Source: Streptococcus gallolyticus subsp. gallolyticus DSM 16831 (GTDB taxonomy: Bacteria; Bacillota; Bacilli; Lactobacillales; Streptococcaceae). From it: a stretch of DNA of 64,000 nucleotides. The notes beneath the pieces are model-generated. The model saw nothing but the letters and a program-made list of their open reading frames with translations. It did not search any database and was not told the DNA's origin. Below are positions 47,414-54,821 of this stretch, piece after piece; the stretch's first letter is position 1, and every line of letters starts with the position of its first letter. The translations under genes were made by a program, and so were the position numbers. The stretch is from positions 2,312,001 through 2,376,000 of the forward strand of contig NZ_CP018822.1 in NCBI RefSeq assembly GCF_002000985.1, read 5' to 3'.

Positions 47414-47936
47414 TCAGTTCCTCCTTGAAAATCGTATTAATAGTGTTTAGAAAGCAGATATTAAACTTGTTGCTTTTGGTTAAGCTAGCATACAACTGTG
47501 TGATTTGCTCGTATGAATAGCCGTTTAGATAAAATAACTTAACAAAGGCTATGATTTCTTCTTTGCTAGATAGTCCGTAAGCTATCCAATGGTACACAAC
47601 GCCATTAATAGCTAGTGGGCTTCCTGCTCTCTGCCTATTTAGGTATTCATGTTCTAACTCGTCCAATATACCCGCTAGCTTGTCTTGGACGCTTGCTACC
47701 TGATAATCTCTAGCAACCTGCCAACCGTCCGCTAAATAGCTTTCTAGGTCGTCTGTGGCGGTTACAGTTACCGTGATACCTTTATAGCTAAATGGCACTA
47801 TATAAAAGTCTGGTGGTTGGTAGTAGGTCATCATAACATGGTTGTCTTTGGCTACGGTTCGTGTTGGATTATCCTTTAGAAAGCCAAACAAAGACAAAAC
47901 TTGTTTATTAATTTGTAAGTTAATCAACTGGTACAT
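47388..47936 (-). CDS. hypothetical replication-associated protein
   Basis: A 182-aa protein that overlaps the start of the VapE-like gene by 26 bp, so it is translated with it. It begins MYQLINLQINKQVLSLFGFL. Its place ahead of VapE is usually held by a primase or a primase C-terminal domain, and a short helical end with FVKLFYLNGYSYEQI would fit, but no catalytic motif is seen. Function not assigned. Confidence 0.55.
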   Translation of the reverse strand: MYQLINLQINKQVLSLFGFLKDNPTRTVAKDNHVMMTYYQPPDFYIVPFSYKGITVTVTATDDLESYLADGWQVARDYQVASVQDKLAGILDELEHEYLNRQRAGSPLAINGVVYHWIAYGLSSKEEIIAFVKLFYLNGYSYEQITQLYASLTKSNKFNICFLNTINTIFKEELNERLYESA

Positions 47937-47937
47937 A

Positions 47938-48084
47938 CTAATACCCTCTTCTTCGTTTCTTTTTCAATTTTTTAATTTTCTTTCGCTCTTTTTGTTGTTC
48001 CAATGTAGGGCGCCGGTCTCTGTATTCTCTTTCTTCGTGATAATGTCCACTTTTTTGTGCAGGGTGTATATTATATCTTCCCAT
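47938..48084 (-). CDS. small, very basic protein
   Basis: A 48-aa ORF not long enough to be obvious. AGAGGAG stands eight bases before the ATG, and its stop lies one base before the next gene start. The C-terminal half is a run of Lys and Arg (KERKKIKKLKKKRRRGY), which suggests nucleic acid binding. Confidence 0.6.
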   Translation of the reverse strand: MGRYNIHPAQKSGHYHEEREYRDRRPTLEQQKERKKIKKLKKKRRRGY

Positions 48085-48235
48085 TATCCAACTCCTCTAA
48101 AAGCTCAATAAGCCGTGGTATTTTTTGTTCAATTACTCGTAAAACTGCTTGACTAGTGTTCAAATTATCATCAACCAAAGCCGCAGTTGCTAACGTCTGT
48201 AGGTCATTTAATTCTGATATAATGTCATCAATCAT
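48071..48235 (-). CDS. small acidic helical protein
   Basis: A 54-aa ORF with AGGAG eight bases before the ATG. It overlaps the genes on both sides by a few bases, as is common in such operons. The sequence is helical and acidic (MIDDIISELNDLQTL). No family recognised. Confidence 0.6.
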   Translation of the reverse strand: MIDDIISELNDLQTLATAALVDDNLNTSQAVLRVIEQKIPRLIELLEELDNGKI

Positions 48236-48504
48236 TTTTCTACTCCTAAAAATAATAAAACGTCATCAATTTTGTAGAATACGGTGCGCGTGCCTTCGAT
48301 TGGTGGCATGTATCGTTTTAGCCCAGCATCTTCCCAACGCTTCACCGTGCCATACTTGATATTTAATTCTGTTTGTAACTCGTCCTGTGTAATTAGCCCT
48401 AACATTTTAGGCTTAGGTTTCTGATAATCATCTAAGAAGTCTTCAACAATTTTCAACATTCCTGTTTTCAAATCGTTCTCGCTCTCTCTGCTCAAACTAA
48501 ACAT
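48232..48504 (-). CDS. MerR/AlpA-type helix-turn-helix protein (possible excisionase)
   Basis: A 90-aa protein. The second half holds a helix-turn-helix of the excisionase type: LGLITQDELQTELNIKYGTVKRWEDAG, then RYMPPIEGTRTVFYKIDDVLLFL. It may be the island's Xis or a regulator of its replication genes. It is placed directly before the small genes and the helicase. Confidence 0.7.
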   Translation of the reverse strand: MFSLSRESENDLKTGMLKIVEDFLDDYQKPKPKMLGLITQDELQTELNIKYGTVKRWEDAGLKRYMPPIEGTRTVFYKIDDVLLFLGVEK

Positions 48505-48506
48505 AG

Positions 48507-48848
48507 TTACACCTCTTCCAATAATTGCTTAACAAGCTCCCTAGACTTTTCAGGGTCTGAATTGGCTAGCGCTGTAATGCGTTTCTGTTCCTCGTTGACT
48601 TGGTTTATGAGAGGGTTTAAGATTTTCATCAGTTCTTCTTTTGTTTCTGCGATAAATACGCCGTTAAGGTCTTTGTTTCTCAATCCGCCTACTGACAATT
48701 TATGTTCAGAAGCAAACCTACTGATAATCCCACGCGCCCCACGTACTGACAAATTCAGACCGTTTAGAAGCTCTTTAGTTGTCTTTGCGTTCTCTTCACC
48801 GATTGGCAACCGTCTTAATAGTTCTTTTTCTTTCTTTGATAATGTCAT
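48507..48848 (-). CDS. hypothetical wHTH-like protein
   Basis: A 113-aa protein. The N-terminal 60 residues look like a winged helix (KTTKELLNGLNLSVRGARGIISRFASEH), the rest is a charged helix. It overlaps its upstream neighbour by 4 bp. A DNA-binding role is likely; target unknown. Confidence 0.55.
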   Translation of the reverse strand: MTLSKKEKELLRRLPIGEENAKTTKELLNGLNLSVRGARGIISRFASEHKLSVGGLRNKDLNGVFIAETKEELMKILNPLINQVNEEQKRITALANSDPEKSRELVKQLLEEV

Positions 48849-49090
48849 AGCAATATCTCCACTTTGTCACCTAGCTGAATAATTTGTTCTTGGATTTCAA
48901 TGTCATTGGCTTTCAACGTCTTAACAACGTCTATAGTTTTTTCTAGCGTATCAGCAATGATAATAAGATTATTTGAGAGTTGCTCCATCGTTAAAGCTGT
49001 TACTTCCTCGAAAGAAAGACCAGCTAGGTTATAACGTGTTTTCTCTAGTTCTGTTTTAATGTCTTGAATATTGATAATGTTATCTGTCAT
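48845..49090 (-). CDS. hypothetical small helical protein
   Basis: An 81-aa protein, helical throughout and acidic (ITELEKTRYNLAGL region, LEKTIDVVKTLKAND). It shares ATGA overlaps with the genes on both sides, so it is real by context. No family recognised. Confidence 0.55.
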   Translation of the reverse strand: MTDNIINIQDIKTELEKTRYNLAGLSFEEVTALTMEQLSNNLIIIADTLEKTIDVVKTLKANDIEIQEQIIQLGDKVEILL

Positions 49091-49245
49091 GGCAATATTT
49101 CTCCTTTATCTAGCTTAGCAATCTGATTTTTAACCCATGCTGCTCTATCTTCTCGCTGTTCCAAGTGTTTGAATTCTGCCAATTCGGCAAAAGTGGCACG
49201 TTCATTGATAAGGTCAGCAATTTTATTTAATTCTTTATCTGTCAT
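49087..49245 (-). CDS. hypothetical small protein
   Basis: A 52-aa ORF too short for simple ORF calling. AGGAGA sits six bases before the ATG and its stop overlaps the next start as ATGA. It is a charged helix (MTDKELNKIADLINE). Function unknown. Confidence 0.6.
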   Translation of the reverse strand: MTDKELNKIADLINERATFAELAEFKHLEQREDRAAWVKNQIAKLDKGEILP

Positions 49246-49255
49246 GGTCTGTCTC

Positions 49256-49573
49256 CTAATCTGAAAATGAATAGCAACCTACAAAAGTTACTCTATCGGC
49301 TGGTATATTATGCTTACATGAATAACATTCAGCACTTAACTCCCCTGTCAGCTTCTTAAAATAGTCCTCGTTGTGGTCTGTACTCTTTTCAATGTCATCT
49401 AATGTTACAGACACCTCAAATAATGCATAATCCTTTAAACCGTAAATATAGGCAAATGCTCTTGCTAACATAGGACTTTCAGCAAGATAAACAACATTAT
49501 CAGCACCAACATGTAAGCCATTTTCTTTTATACTAGCTAGGTTGGTAAATTGTGAATAGTGATATAATTTCAT
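49256..49573 (-). CDS. small protein with ADP-ribosyltransferase-like N-terminus
   Basis: A 105-aa protein. Its start, LYHYSQFTNLASIKENGL, followed by VVYLAESPMLARAFA and a LFEVSV strand, resembles the entry of ART/KptA-like folds (H-Y motif, then a Y-L strand and a helix). The protein is too short for a full classic ART and a catalytic Glu cannot be fixed. Two Cys pairs occur near the end (CYSCKH). Function is not established. Confidence 0.5.
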   Translation of the reverse strand: MKLYHYSQFTNLASIKENGLHVGADNVVYLAESPMLARAFAYIYGLKDYALFEVSVTLDDIEKSTDHNEDYFKKLTGELSAECYSCKHNIPADRVTFVGCYSFSD

Positions 49574-49584
49574 GTCATGTCTCC

Positions 49585-49779
49585 TTAATTGTAATAACGT
49601 CCTCTAAGTTGAATATAAGCCCCATACCGTTCTTTTACATGGTTGTCAGGTATTTCTTCCTTAACTTCTTTTGGAGCTTCTAAAGGCTTGATTTTAGCTA
49701 TTTCAACGCCAATTAGGATAAGAATAGCCATAATAAGCAACTGTGCCCATATTGGTAAATTGATTTCTTGGTATATCAT
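49585..49779 (-). CDS. small membrane protein
   Basis: A 64-aa protein with one hydrophobic helix (IWAQLLIMAILILIGVEIAK, residues 10-29) and a charged tail. It overlaps the next upstream gene by an ATGA. Function unknown. Confidence 0.6.
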   Translation of the reverse strand: MIYQEINLPIWAQLLIMAILILIGVEIAKIKPLEAPKEVKEEIPDNHVKERYGAYIQLRGRYYN

Positions 49780-50093
49780 GCCTTAACCTCTTCCTTCTTG
49801 CCTCTTACTGGTAAACCGTTAACTGCTCTATAGACAATATCGGTTGTAATTTCATAACCTAGGGCGTTCCAAGCCTGCTCAAAGGTTTCTGCGAAACCTG
49901 TATAAATGTTGTGGTACGTAACCATTACATCGGCAACAATCACCCAAGCCGTTGATTGGTCGTACATTGCTTTGAAAAATTCCTCTGCTCTTTTTTTGGT
50001 TTCGTCTCGTTTTTTAAAGACCGCTTTTTGTTCGTCTGTGTAATGGTCTAAACTAAATGGATTTGCTTTGTTTTCTACGCCTTTAAATTTCAT
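49776..50093 (-). CDS. hypothetical island protein
   Basis: A 105-aa soluble protein that starts MKFKGVENKANPFSLDHYTDEQK. The start is set by AAGGA nine bases upstream; an earlier in-frame start at 50183 has poorer support. No family recognised. Confidence 0.6.
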   Translation of the reverse strand: MKFKGVENKANPFSLDHYTDEQKAVFKKRDETKKRAEEFFKAMYDQSTAWVIVADVMVTYHNIYTGFAETFEQAWNALGYEITTDIVYRAVNGLPVRGKKEEVKA

Positions 50094-50210
50094 AATTATT
50101 TTTCCTTGTCGCCTTTCAATGTTTTTTCTTGTATATACTTCCTTGTTGTTAGTTTTAAGAGTTCTCGCTCTCTGTCTGGGCAAAATGTTTAAAATCTGCT
50201 ATAATAGACA

Positions 50211-50308
50211 CATAAAACCTTTTTAATAATGGCTTGCCTGCTTTTTATTAATCGTGTTTTATTTCCAACTCAAAGGCTTGTTAGAGTGGTGTCTGCTAAG
50301 CCTTTTTT
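50211..50308 (+). ncRNA. candidate small RNA opposite the leftward operon
   Basis: Extended -10 TGCTATAAT (-10 at 50200-50205) leads into a gene-free stretch that ends in a strong terminator, AAAGGCTT (50272-50279)/AAGCCTTT (50298-50305) with six T. The RNA would be about 95 nt. Its first 30 nt are identical in sequence and strand to the region just ahead of int. Confidence 0.6.
50213..50242 (+). repeat. 30-bp direct repeat, copy 1
   Basis: Identical over 30 bases to 52628-52657; it contains AATGGCTTGCCTGCT. Copy 1 starts the candidate small RNA, copy 2 ends 15 bases before the int ATG. Confidence 0.9.
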
Positions 50309-50316
50309 CTTTGCTC

Positions 50317-50955
50317 TCACGCGCCTTGTGAGAGCTTTTCTTTTTGTCTAAAGACCAGTGTTTTAATATCCTGATAGCTAAAATTCAGATTGATTAGAGC
50401 TATTGCCATGTCCTCTAATGCTTGGTACTGCGCTAACTCAATACTATTCAAGCAATCAATACCAGTTTCCCCACCTCGCTTAGCGGTTAGTTGTGTTTTG
50501 TTATAGCCCGTAACACCTTTTAGCAAAAGATTGTAAACAGTAGAATAAGCCATTTTAGGGGCGTTCTCCCAACGGTTGATAGCTTCGTTTAGTGCCAAGC
50601 GTTTAGGTCTTTCGGAAGCTCGCTCTATCCTAATCTTGGTTAACTCGTCCCTCATCTCAAAGAAAGCACCAACTAAATTCTTTTTAAACTCTCTTACTGG
50701 TTTGGTGTTATCCAAGTAAGTGATAAGCAATGTCGCTTGCTGTTCGTTTAAGTGATAGATTTTTCTAGGGCGACCGCCTAAAGAACCTTTGCTAGGTTTA
50801 CGGATTTCAAATCCGAAAACCCCAAACACCTCTAAATCATCTTTGTGATTTCTAATTAAGCTTTGTACTGTATCCTGTTTCAATTCAGCACATTCAGCGA
50901 TAATCTCGCTTGTCGTATACGGCTCTTTTGCACCGTCTAAATAAACTGGATTCAT
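50317..50955 (-). CDS. Rha-family phage regulatory protein
   Basis: A 212-aa protein. The N-terminal Rha domain (about 1-110) has TTSEIIAECAELKQDTVQSLIRNH and the typical YHLNEQQATLLITYLDNTK-PVREFKKNLVGAFF region. The C-terminal part is helical with a possible antirepressor or DNA-binding role. It lies right behind the Cro-like gene. A 7-bp stem (GCTCTCAC/GTGAGAGC) covers its stop codon. Confidence 0.85.
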   Translation of the reverse strand: MNPVYLDGAKEPYTTSEIIAECAELKQDTVQSLIRNHKDDLEVFGVFGFEIRKPSKGSLGGRPRKIYHLNEQQATLLITYLDNTKPVREFKKNLVGAFFEMRDELTKIRIERASERPKRLALNEAINRWENAPKMAYSTVYNLLLKGVTGYNKTQLTAKRGGETGIDCLNSIELAQYQALEDMAIALINLNFSYQDIKTLVFRQKEKLSQGA

Positions 50956-50970
50956 TTCTGACCTGCCTTT

Positions 50971-51174
50971 CTAGTCTTGATAAAATAGTTCATCAATGGT
51001 GATATCCGGTTTAATTTCAGCAACCATTGACTTAATCGCCAGACGCTCTTTGTCATTAAAGGGCGTTTTTTTGGTCTCTTTGTTATTGTAAGATTGCAAA
51101 GAGATATTCAGCTTGTCAGCCATTGCTTGTTGTGTTAGTCCAAGCATGACACGATAGCCTTTAAGTTTACTCAT
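50971..51174 (-). CDS. Cro-like helix-turn-helix repressor
   Basis: A 67-aa HTH protein of the Cro/CI family (MLGLTQQAMADKLNISLQSYNNKE). Divergent from the CI-like gene across a shared operator region. It is the first gene of the leftward operon, behind a near-consensus promoter. AAAGGAG precedes the ATG. Confidence 0.85.
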   Translation of the reverse strand: MSKLKGYRVMLGLTQQAMADKLNISLQSYNNKETKKTPFNDKERLAIKSMVAEIKPDITIDELFYQD

Positions 51175-51377
51175 AGATTTTCTCCTTTCTGTTAAAACTC
51201 CTCCTCATAGATTGAAAATATGAAAAGTTTTAGTGAATTTTTTGTGCAACTCATGTTGCTGTTTTTGATTATAGTGCACTTTTTATTCAATGTCAATAGT
51301 TTTTTGAAAAAAATTGTATTTTTCGTTCACTTTTTTCAAAAAATGATTTATAATCAATCGTGAAAGGTCGTGAAATT
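51175..51377. promoter_or_regulatory. divergent cro/cI operator-promoter region
   Basis: Leftward: TTGACA (51291-51296) and TATAAT (51268-51273), 17 bp apart, with the palindrome AGTGCACT (51273-51280) at the -10. Rightward: TTCACT and TATAAT, 17 bp apart, end just ahead of the cI start. GTGAATTTTTT, GTGCACTTTTT and GTTCACTTTTT recur and are likely operator half-sites. Confidence 0.75.
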
Positions 51378-51896
51378 ATGAATAGATTGAAAGAACTCAG
51401 AAAAGAAAAAGGCTTGACCCAACAAGGTCTAGCCGATGAAATAGGTATCACAAAAAGAACTTATATCTATTGGGAACAAGGAGAACGCCAAATCAAACCA
51501 GACAAGGCAGAAAAGCTTGCTGACTTTTTCGGTGTATCAGTGGGCTATTTACTAGGCTTCACCACAACGCCCAAGCGATACGATGACGAACAAATTTTTG
51601 AGAATAAAGAAACAAAAGAATTTCTTGTTTTTTCACCTAAAGAAAACTATGAAAACGAAAAAACAAAAATTGAAAATAAAATATTATCTGTTTTACAATC
51701 TGAATTGGTTATTATTAGCGATAAAGATATACAAAACATTTTTAATTATATTGATAGTGTAAGATTGGATAACCCTAATACATATCAGGGCAAAAACTTT
51801 ACTAACTTACTTCTGAAAAAAGATAGTGATGTTTCAACACTTATCAAACAGTTAAAAAATGACGGCTTTAGTTTAGTGTTTGATAAAATTGACTAA
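51378..51896 (+). CDS. CI-like repressor of the island
   Basis: A 172-aa repressor. The N-terminal HTH (MNRLKELRKEKGLTQQGLADEIGITKRTYIYWEQGER) is followed by a region with no peptidase motif, so it is not a LexA-like autocleaving CI but resembles Stl-type repressors that are released by a helper protein. The ATG at 51378 is chosen because AAAGG lies 10 bases ahead; GTG 51360 is an alternative. Confidence 0.8.
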   Translation: MNRLKELRKEKGLTQQGLADEIGITKRTYIYWEQGERQIKPDKAEKLADFFGVSVGYLLGFTTTPKRYDDEQIFENKETKEFLVFSPKENYENEKTKIENKILSVLQSELVIISDKDIQNIFNYIDSVRLDNPNTYQGKNFTNLLLKKDSDVSTLIKQLKNDGFSLVFDKID

Positions 51897-52175
51897 CCCA
51901 CGCGCCAACATTTGCCAACATTTTGGCTTACAGTAGCGCTCAATTTTGAGCTTTGCTAAACCAAGTGTAGTTACAAAGGGAACTTTTCCCCTCTAATTTA
52001 GGGGCGGAACATTATTCTGTTCCTTACTACGGATAATCTCCGTAGTATCCTTATTTCAATATCTCGCTATTTCTATACTATGATTTTCTATGATTTCTAA
52101 CCTGTCCTAGATATTACATAATAGGTCAGGTACCGCCCATTCTGTCCTATATTTGCCAACAAAAAGGAGTACACT

Positions 52176-52412
52176 ATGAAAAAGATATTTAACAAGCCAT
52201 TATGGTTTTATTTTATTGCCTACTTGGCTCTTCTAGCATTTGCAAGACGGTTTTTACCACCACTTTATAAAGTCTTTTATGCCATTGATGATTTCTGTTT
52301 AGGGGTTATGTCGGTTTATATTGCTTATCAGATTTTCAAGCTCTTACGCAAGCTATATAACGATACAACTGATTACCTTGACGAGGATGAGAATAACAAC
52401 AATAATTTTTAA
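52176..52412 (+). CDS. small membrane protein between cI and int
   Basis: A 78-aa protein with two hydrophobic segments (YFIAYLALLAFARRF and LGVMSVYIAYQIF) and a tail rich in Asp and Asn. AAAGGAG precedes the ATG. The 279 bp before it hold AT-rich repeats of the TTTGCCAACA type and no gene. A superinfection or regulatory role is possible; no family recognised. Confidence 0.55.
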   Translation: MKKIFNKPLWFYFIAYLALLAFARRFLPPLYKVFYAIDDFCLGVMSVYIAYQIFKLLRKLYNDTTDYLDEDENNNNNF

Positions 52413-52566
52413 TACAATTTTCGGTCAGCTCTATATTAAATCTGTCCGACATTTTCTAATATGGAGTACCGTTTTGTTACGTCATACACTAGGATTTTCT
52501 CGTATTTTCTAGTATTTTACGGATTTTAAATCCAAGTATTTCTAACCTGCTATCCCAATTTTAACC

Positions 52567-52582
52567 GTATGGAATTCCATAC
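52567..52582. repeat. 16-bp perfect palindrome upstream of int
   Basis: GTATGGAATTCCATAC, about 90 bp ahead of the int start codon, between the membrane protein gene and int. It is a likely protein-binding site; no partner known. Confidence 0.5.
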
Positions 52583-52627
52583 CTTTATTACATTCTATCC
52601 AACATTTCCCAACAATTCATATAAACC

Positions 52628-52657
52628 TAAAACCTTTTTAATAATGGCTTGCCTGCT
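52628..52657 (+). repeat. 30-bp direct repeat, copy 2, in the int leader
   Basis: Same 30 bases as 50213-50242. It ends 15 bases before the int ATG, next to the ribosome site AGAAAGG. Confidence 0.9.
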
Positions 52658-52672
52658 GTAGAAAGGTTTATC

Positions 52673-53839
52673 ATGAATATCAAAGAAGTTATTAAAAAAG
52701 ACGGTACTAAAGTATACCGCTCAAATGTTTATCTTGGAGTAGATAGCATTACAGGAAAGAAAGCACGGACAAGCGTAACCGCACGAACCAAGAAAGAGCT
52801 AAAACAAAAAGCAAAACAGGCAATTACTGCTTTCATCAATAACGGATACACAACTAAAACCAAGACCAACATAAGGACTTATAAAGAGCTTGCTTATCTC
52901 TGGTGGGATAGTTGCAAAAACACCGTAAAAATAAATACAAGAAAAGCTGTAGAAGGACAAATTAGGGTTCACCTATTACCTGCCTTTGGTGATTACAAAT
53001 TGGAAAAGCTAACAACTCCCATTATTCAGCAACAAGTCAATAAATGGGCGAACGATTACAACAAAGGGAAAAAAGGCGCTTACAAGCATTACAACCAATT
53101 ACACGCGCTTAATAAACGAATTTTGCAATATGCTGTCATCATGCAATTGATACCGTTCAACCCTGCGCGTGAGGTGATTGTTCCACGTAAAAAGCAAACA
53201 GAAGAGGTTAAAATCAAATTCTTAGACAAGCAAGAATTAAAACAGTTTTACGACTACTTGGATACGCTAGACAAATCAAAATATTATAATCTATTTGACG
53301 TTGTCTTATACAAAACTTTGCTTGCTACTGGTTGCCGTATCGGTGAGGTACTAGCTCTTGAATGGTCTGATATTGACTTGGATAATGGCTATATTAGTAT
53401 TAATAAAACACTAAACCGAGATGATGAGGTAAACTGTCCTAAATCTAAAGCTGGTTACCGTGATATATCCATAGACAAAGCGACAATACTCATGTTGAAA
53501 CATTACAAGAATCGCCAAACAATCCAAGCATGGCAACATAAACGAACTGAAACAGTTGTATTTTCTACGTTCGTAAATAAATATGCTTCACAGCCAGCAT
53601 TAAGAAGACGATTAGAACGACACTTAAAAAATGCTGGTGTATCCTACGTGGCTTTCCATGGTCTGCGACACACTCACGCTACCATTATGCTAAATGCTGG
53701 TATACAACCAAAAGATTTACAATATAGGTTAGGTCATAGCAATATCAGCATGACACTTAACACGTATGTTCATGTCACAAAAGAAGGTGCTAAAAATTCA
53801 GCTAGTTTCTTTGAGTCTGCTATTAATAGTCTGGGGTAG
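52673..53839 (+). CDS. int: tyrosine recombinase (island integrase)
   Basis: A 388-aa site-specific recombinase. The N-terminal arm-binding and SAM-like parts (about 1-170) are followed by the catalytic domain with Arg in TGCRIGEVLALEW, HGLRHTHAT (His-x-x-Arg), the LGHSNISMT His and the nucleophile in LNTYVHV. The start at 52673 has AGAAAGG eight bases ahead; a TTG at 52649 is less likely. attR lies 66 bp after its stop. Confidence 0.95.
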   Translation: MNIKEVIKKDGTKVYRSNVYLGVDSITGKKARTSVTARTKKELKQKAKQAITAFINNGYTTKTKTNIRTYKELAYLWWDSCKNTVKINTRKAVEGQIRVHLLPAFGDYKLEKLTTPIIQQQVNKWANDYNKGKKGAYKHYNQLHALNKRILQYAVIMQLIPFNPAREVIVPRKKQTEEVKIKFLDKQELKQFYDYLDTLDKSKYYNLFDVVLYKTLLATGCRIGEVLALEWSDIDLDNGYISINKTLNRDDEVNCPKSKAGYRDISIDKATILMLKHYKNRQTIQAWQHKRTETVVFSTFVNKYASQPALRRRLERHLKNAGVSYVAFHGLRHTHATIMLNAGIQPKDLQYRLGHSNISMTLNTYVHVTKEGAKNSASFFESAINSLG

Positions 53840-53898
53840 TAAGAGGGGCAACAAATCGCACTAGGTAAACCGTAAACCCTTGATATAACAGCGTTTAA

Positions 53899-53927
53899 TT
53901 GACCCAAGCACCATTTTGCGATAAAAT
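53899..53927 (+). promoter_or_regulatory. xpaC-telA promoter overlapping attR
   Basis: TTGACC (53899-53904) and TAAAAT (53922-53927) are 17 bp apart, and the att repeat fills the spacer. The -35 is island DNA, the -10 is host DNA. Confidence 0.75.
53905..53923. repeat. attR
   Basis: CAAGCACCATTTTGCGATA, right copy of the island boundary; one base different from 40708-40726. Confidence 0.85.
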
Positions 53928-53964
53928 AAATACAAAATTAGATAGAAATGGACTGACTAACATT

Positions 53965-54792
53965 ATGCCACGTTATGGTAGACCTCCAAGAGGCGGAAAC
54001 GGTATTTTCACCGCTATTATCGGAGTTATTATTCTTATTGCTTTGCTTGAGAGCCTTTTAGAAATCATTTTACCTATTGTTCTTATTGCAGGGGTTGGGT
54101 ATGGTGTTTATTATTTGGCAACCAAGCAGACACGACTTGAAAAAGTCAATACCGAACAACGTTTACAAGATTTAAAAGATAGTATTAGACTGGCTGACCG
54201 CCAAGTTAAACTTTTGGATAATTACCTTGATGAAAAAGATTACACGCAATATGTTGTCGTTGCGCGCCAGCTATTGCCCAAAATCCGCAACATCAAAACT
54301 GAAGTCACTGACTTAAAATCTAAAATGGACCTCAAAATCTCTAAACGTATCCTTCAGAAAGCAGAGAGTGTCGAGGAAGATATCTTGTTGCAACTGGAAA
54401 AATTGGACGTTTCACCAACAACACCGCAAGCTTCAGGTGAAGAAAAAGAATTGCTTCAATACGCTCCCGAGTTGACCAAGCTTTACAACAACATTCAAAA
54501 AGACCACTTAACCATTCTGGAAAAGATTGAAAATGCGGATAACAAGGAAGAATTAACCGCCCTTCACGAAGCAGACATGGAACGTTTTCGAGATATTTTA
54601 GAGGGTTATCTCAAAATCAAAAAATCGCCAAAAGATTATTACAATGCCGAGGAACGTTTGGCACAGGCCAAAACAGCTATGGAAAAATTTGACTTGGCAT
54701 TAGACGAAACCTTGAGAAAACTGAACGAAAGTGATTTAAAAGACTTTGATATTAGCCTTCGTATGATGGCTGACGATGACACAAACTTATAA
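53965..54792 (+). CDS. xpaC: XpaC-like membrane protein
   Basis: A 275-aa protein related to B. subtilis XpaC (annotated as 5-bromo-4-chloroindolyl phosphate hydrolysis protein). Two hydrophobic segments near the start (FTAIIGVIILIALLESLLEIILPIVLIAGVGYGVYYLA) anchor a long coiled-coil body. The ATG at 53965 is preferred; the frame begins at 53899 only because of upstream read-through. It is followed by telA after 29 bp, as in many Firmicutes. Its promoter is split by the island. Confidence 0.85.
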   Translation: MPRYGRPPRGGNGIFTAIIGVIILIALLESLLEIILPIVLIAGVGYGVYYLATKQTRLEKVNTEQRLQDLKDSIRLADRQVKLLDNYLDEKDYTQYVVVARQLLPKIRNIKTEVTDLKSKMDLKISKRILQKAESVEEDILLQLEKLDVSPTTPQASGEEKELLQYAPELTKLYNNIQKDHLTILEKIENADNKEELTALHEADMERFRDILEGYLKIKKSPKDYYNAEERLAQAKTAMEKFDLALDETLRKLNESDLKDFDISLRMMADDDTNL

Positions 54793-54821
54793 TGTTGCCT
54801 TGCACATAAAGGAGAATTCTA

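Larger units (their letters stand above)
40708..53923. mobile_element. integrated PICI/SaPI-like chromosomal island, 13.2 kb
   Basis: Bounded by a 19-bp repeat with one mismatch. Gene order is that of Gram-positive phage-inducible chromosomal islands: integrase and CI-like repressor point right, and the divergent Cro, Rha, small genes, AlpA/Xis-like gene, VapE-type helicase, iteron origin and an ArpU-like regulator point left. No phage capsid, portal, tail or lysis genes and no small terminase were found, so it must borrow packaging from a helper phage if it moves. Its class is inferred from layout; a degraded prophage is less likely. Confidence 0.85.

Noticed and set aside
42680..53839. Full prophage
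   Set aside because: No capsid, tail, portal, large terminase or lysis gene is seen; size and layout fit a satellite.
53899..53964. Longer XpaC start at 53899
   Set aside because: That segment is the promoter and attR; the ATG at 53965 starts the family-like sequence.
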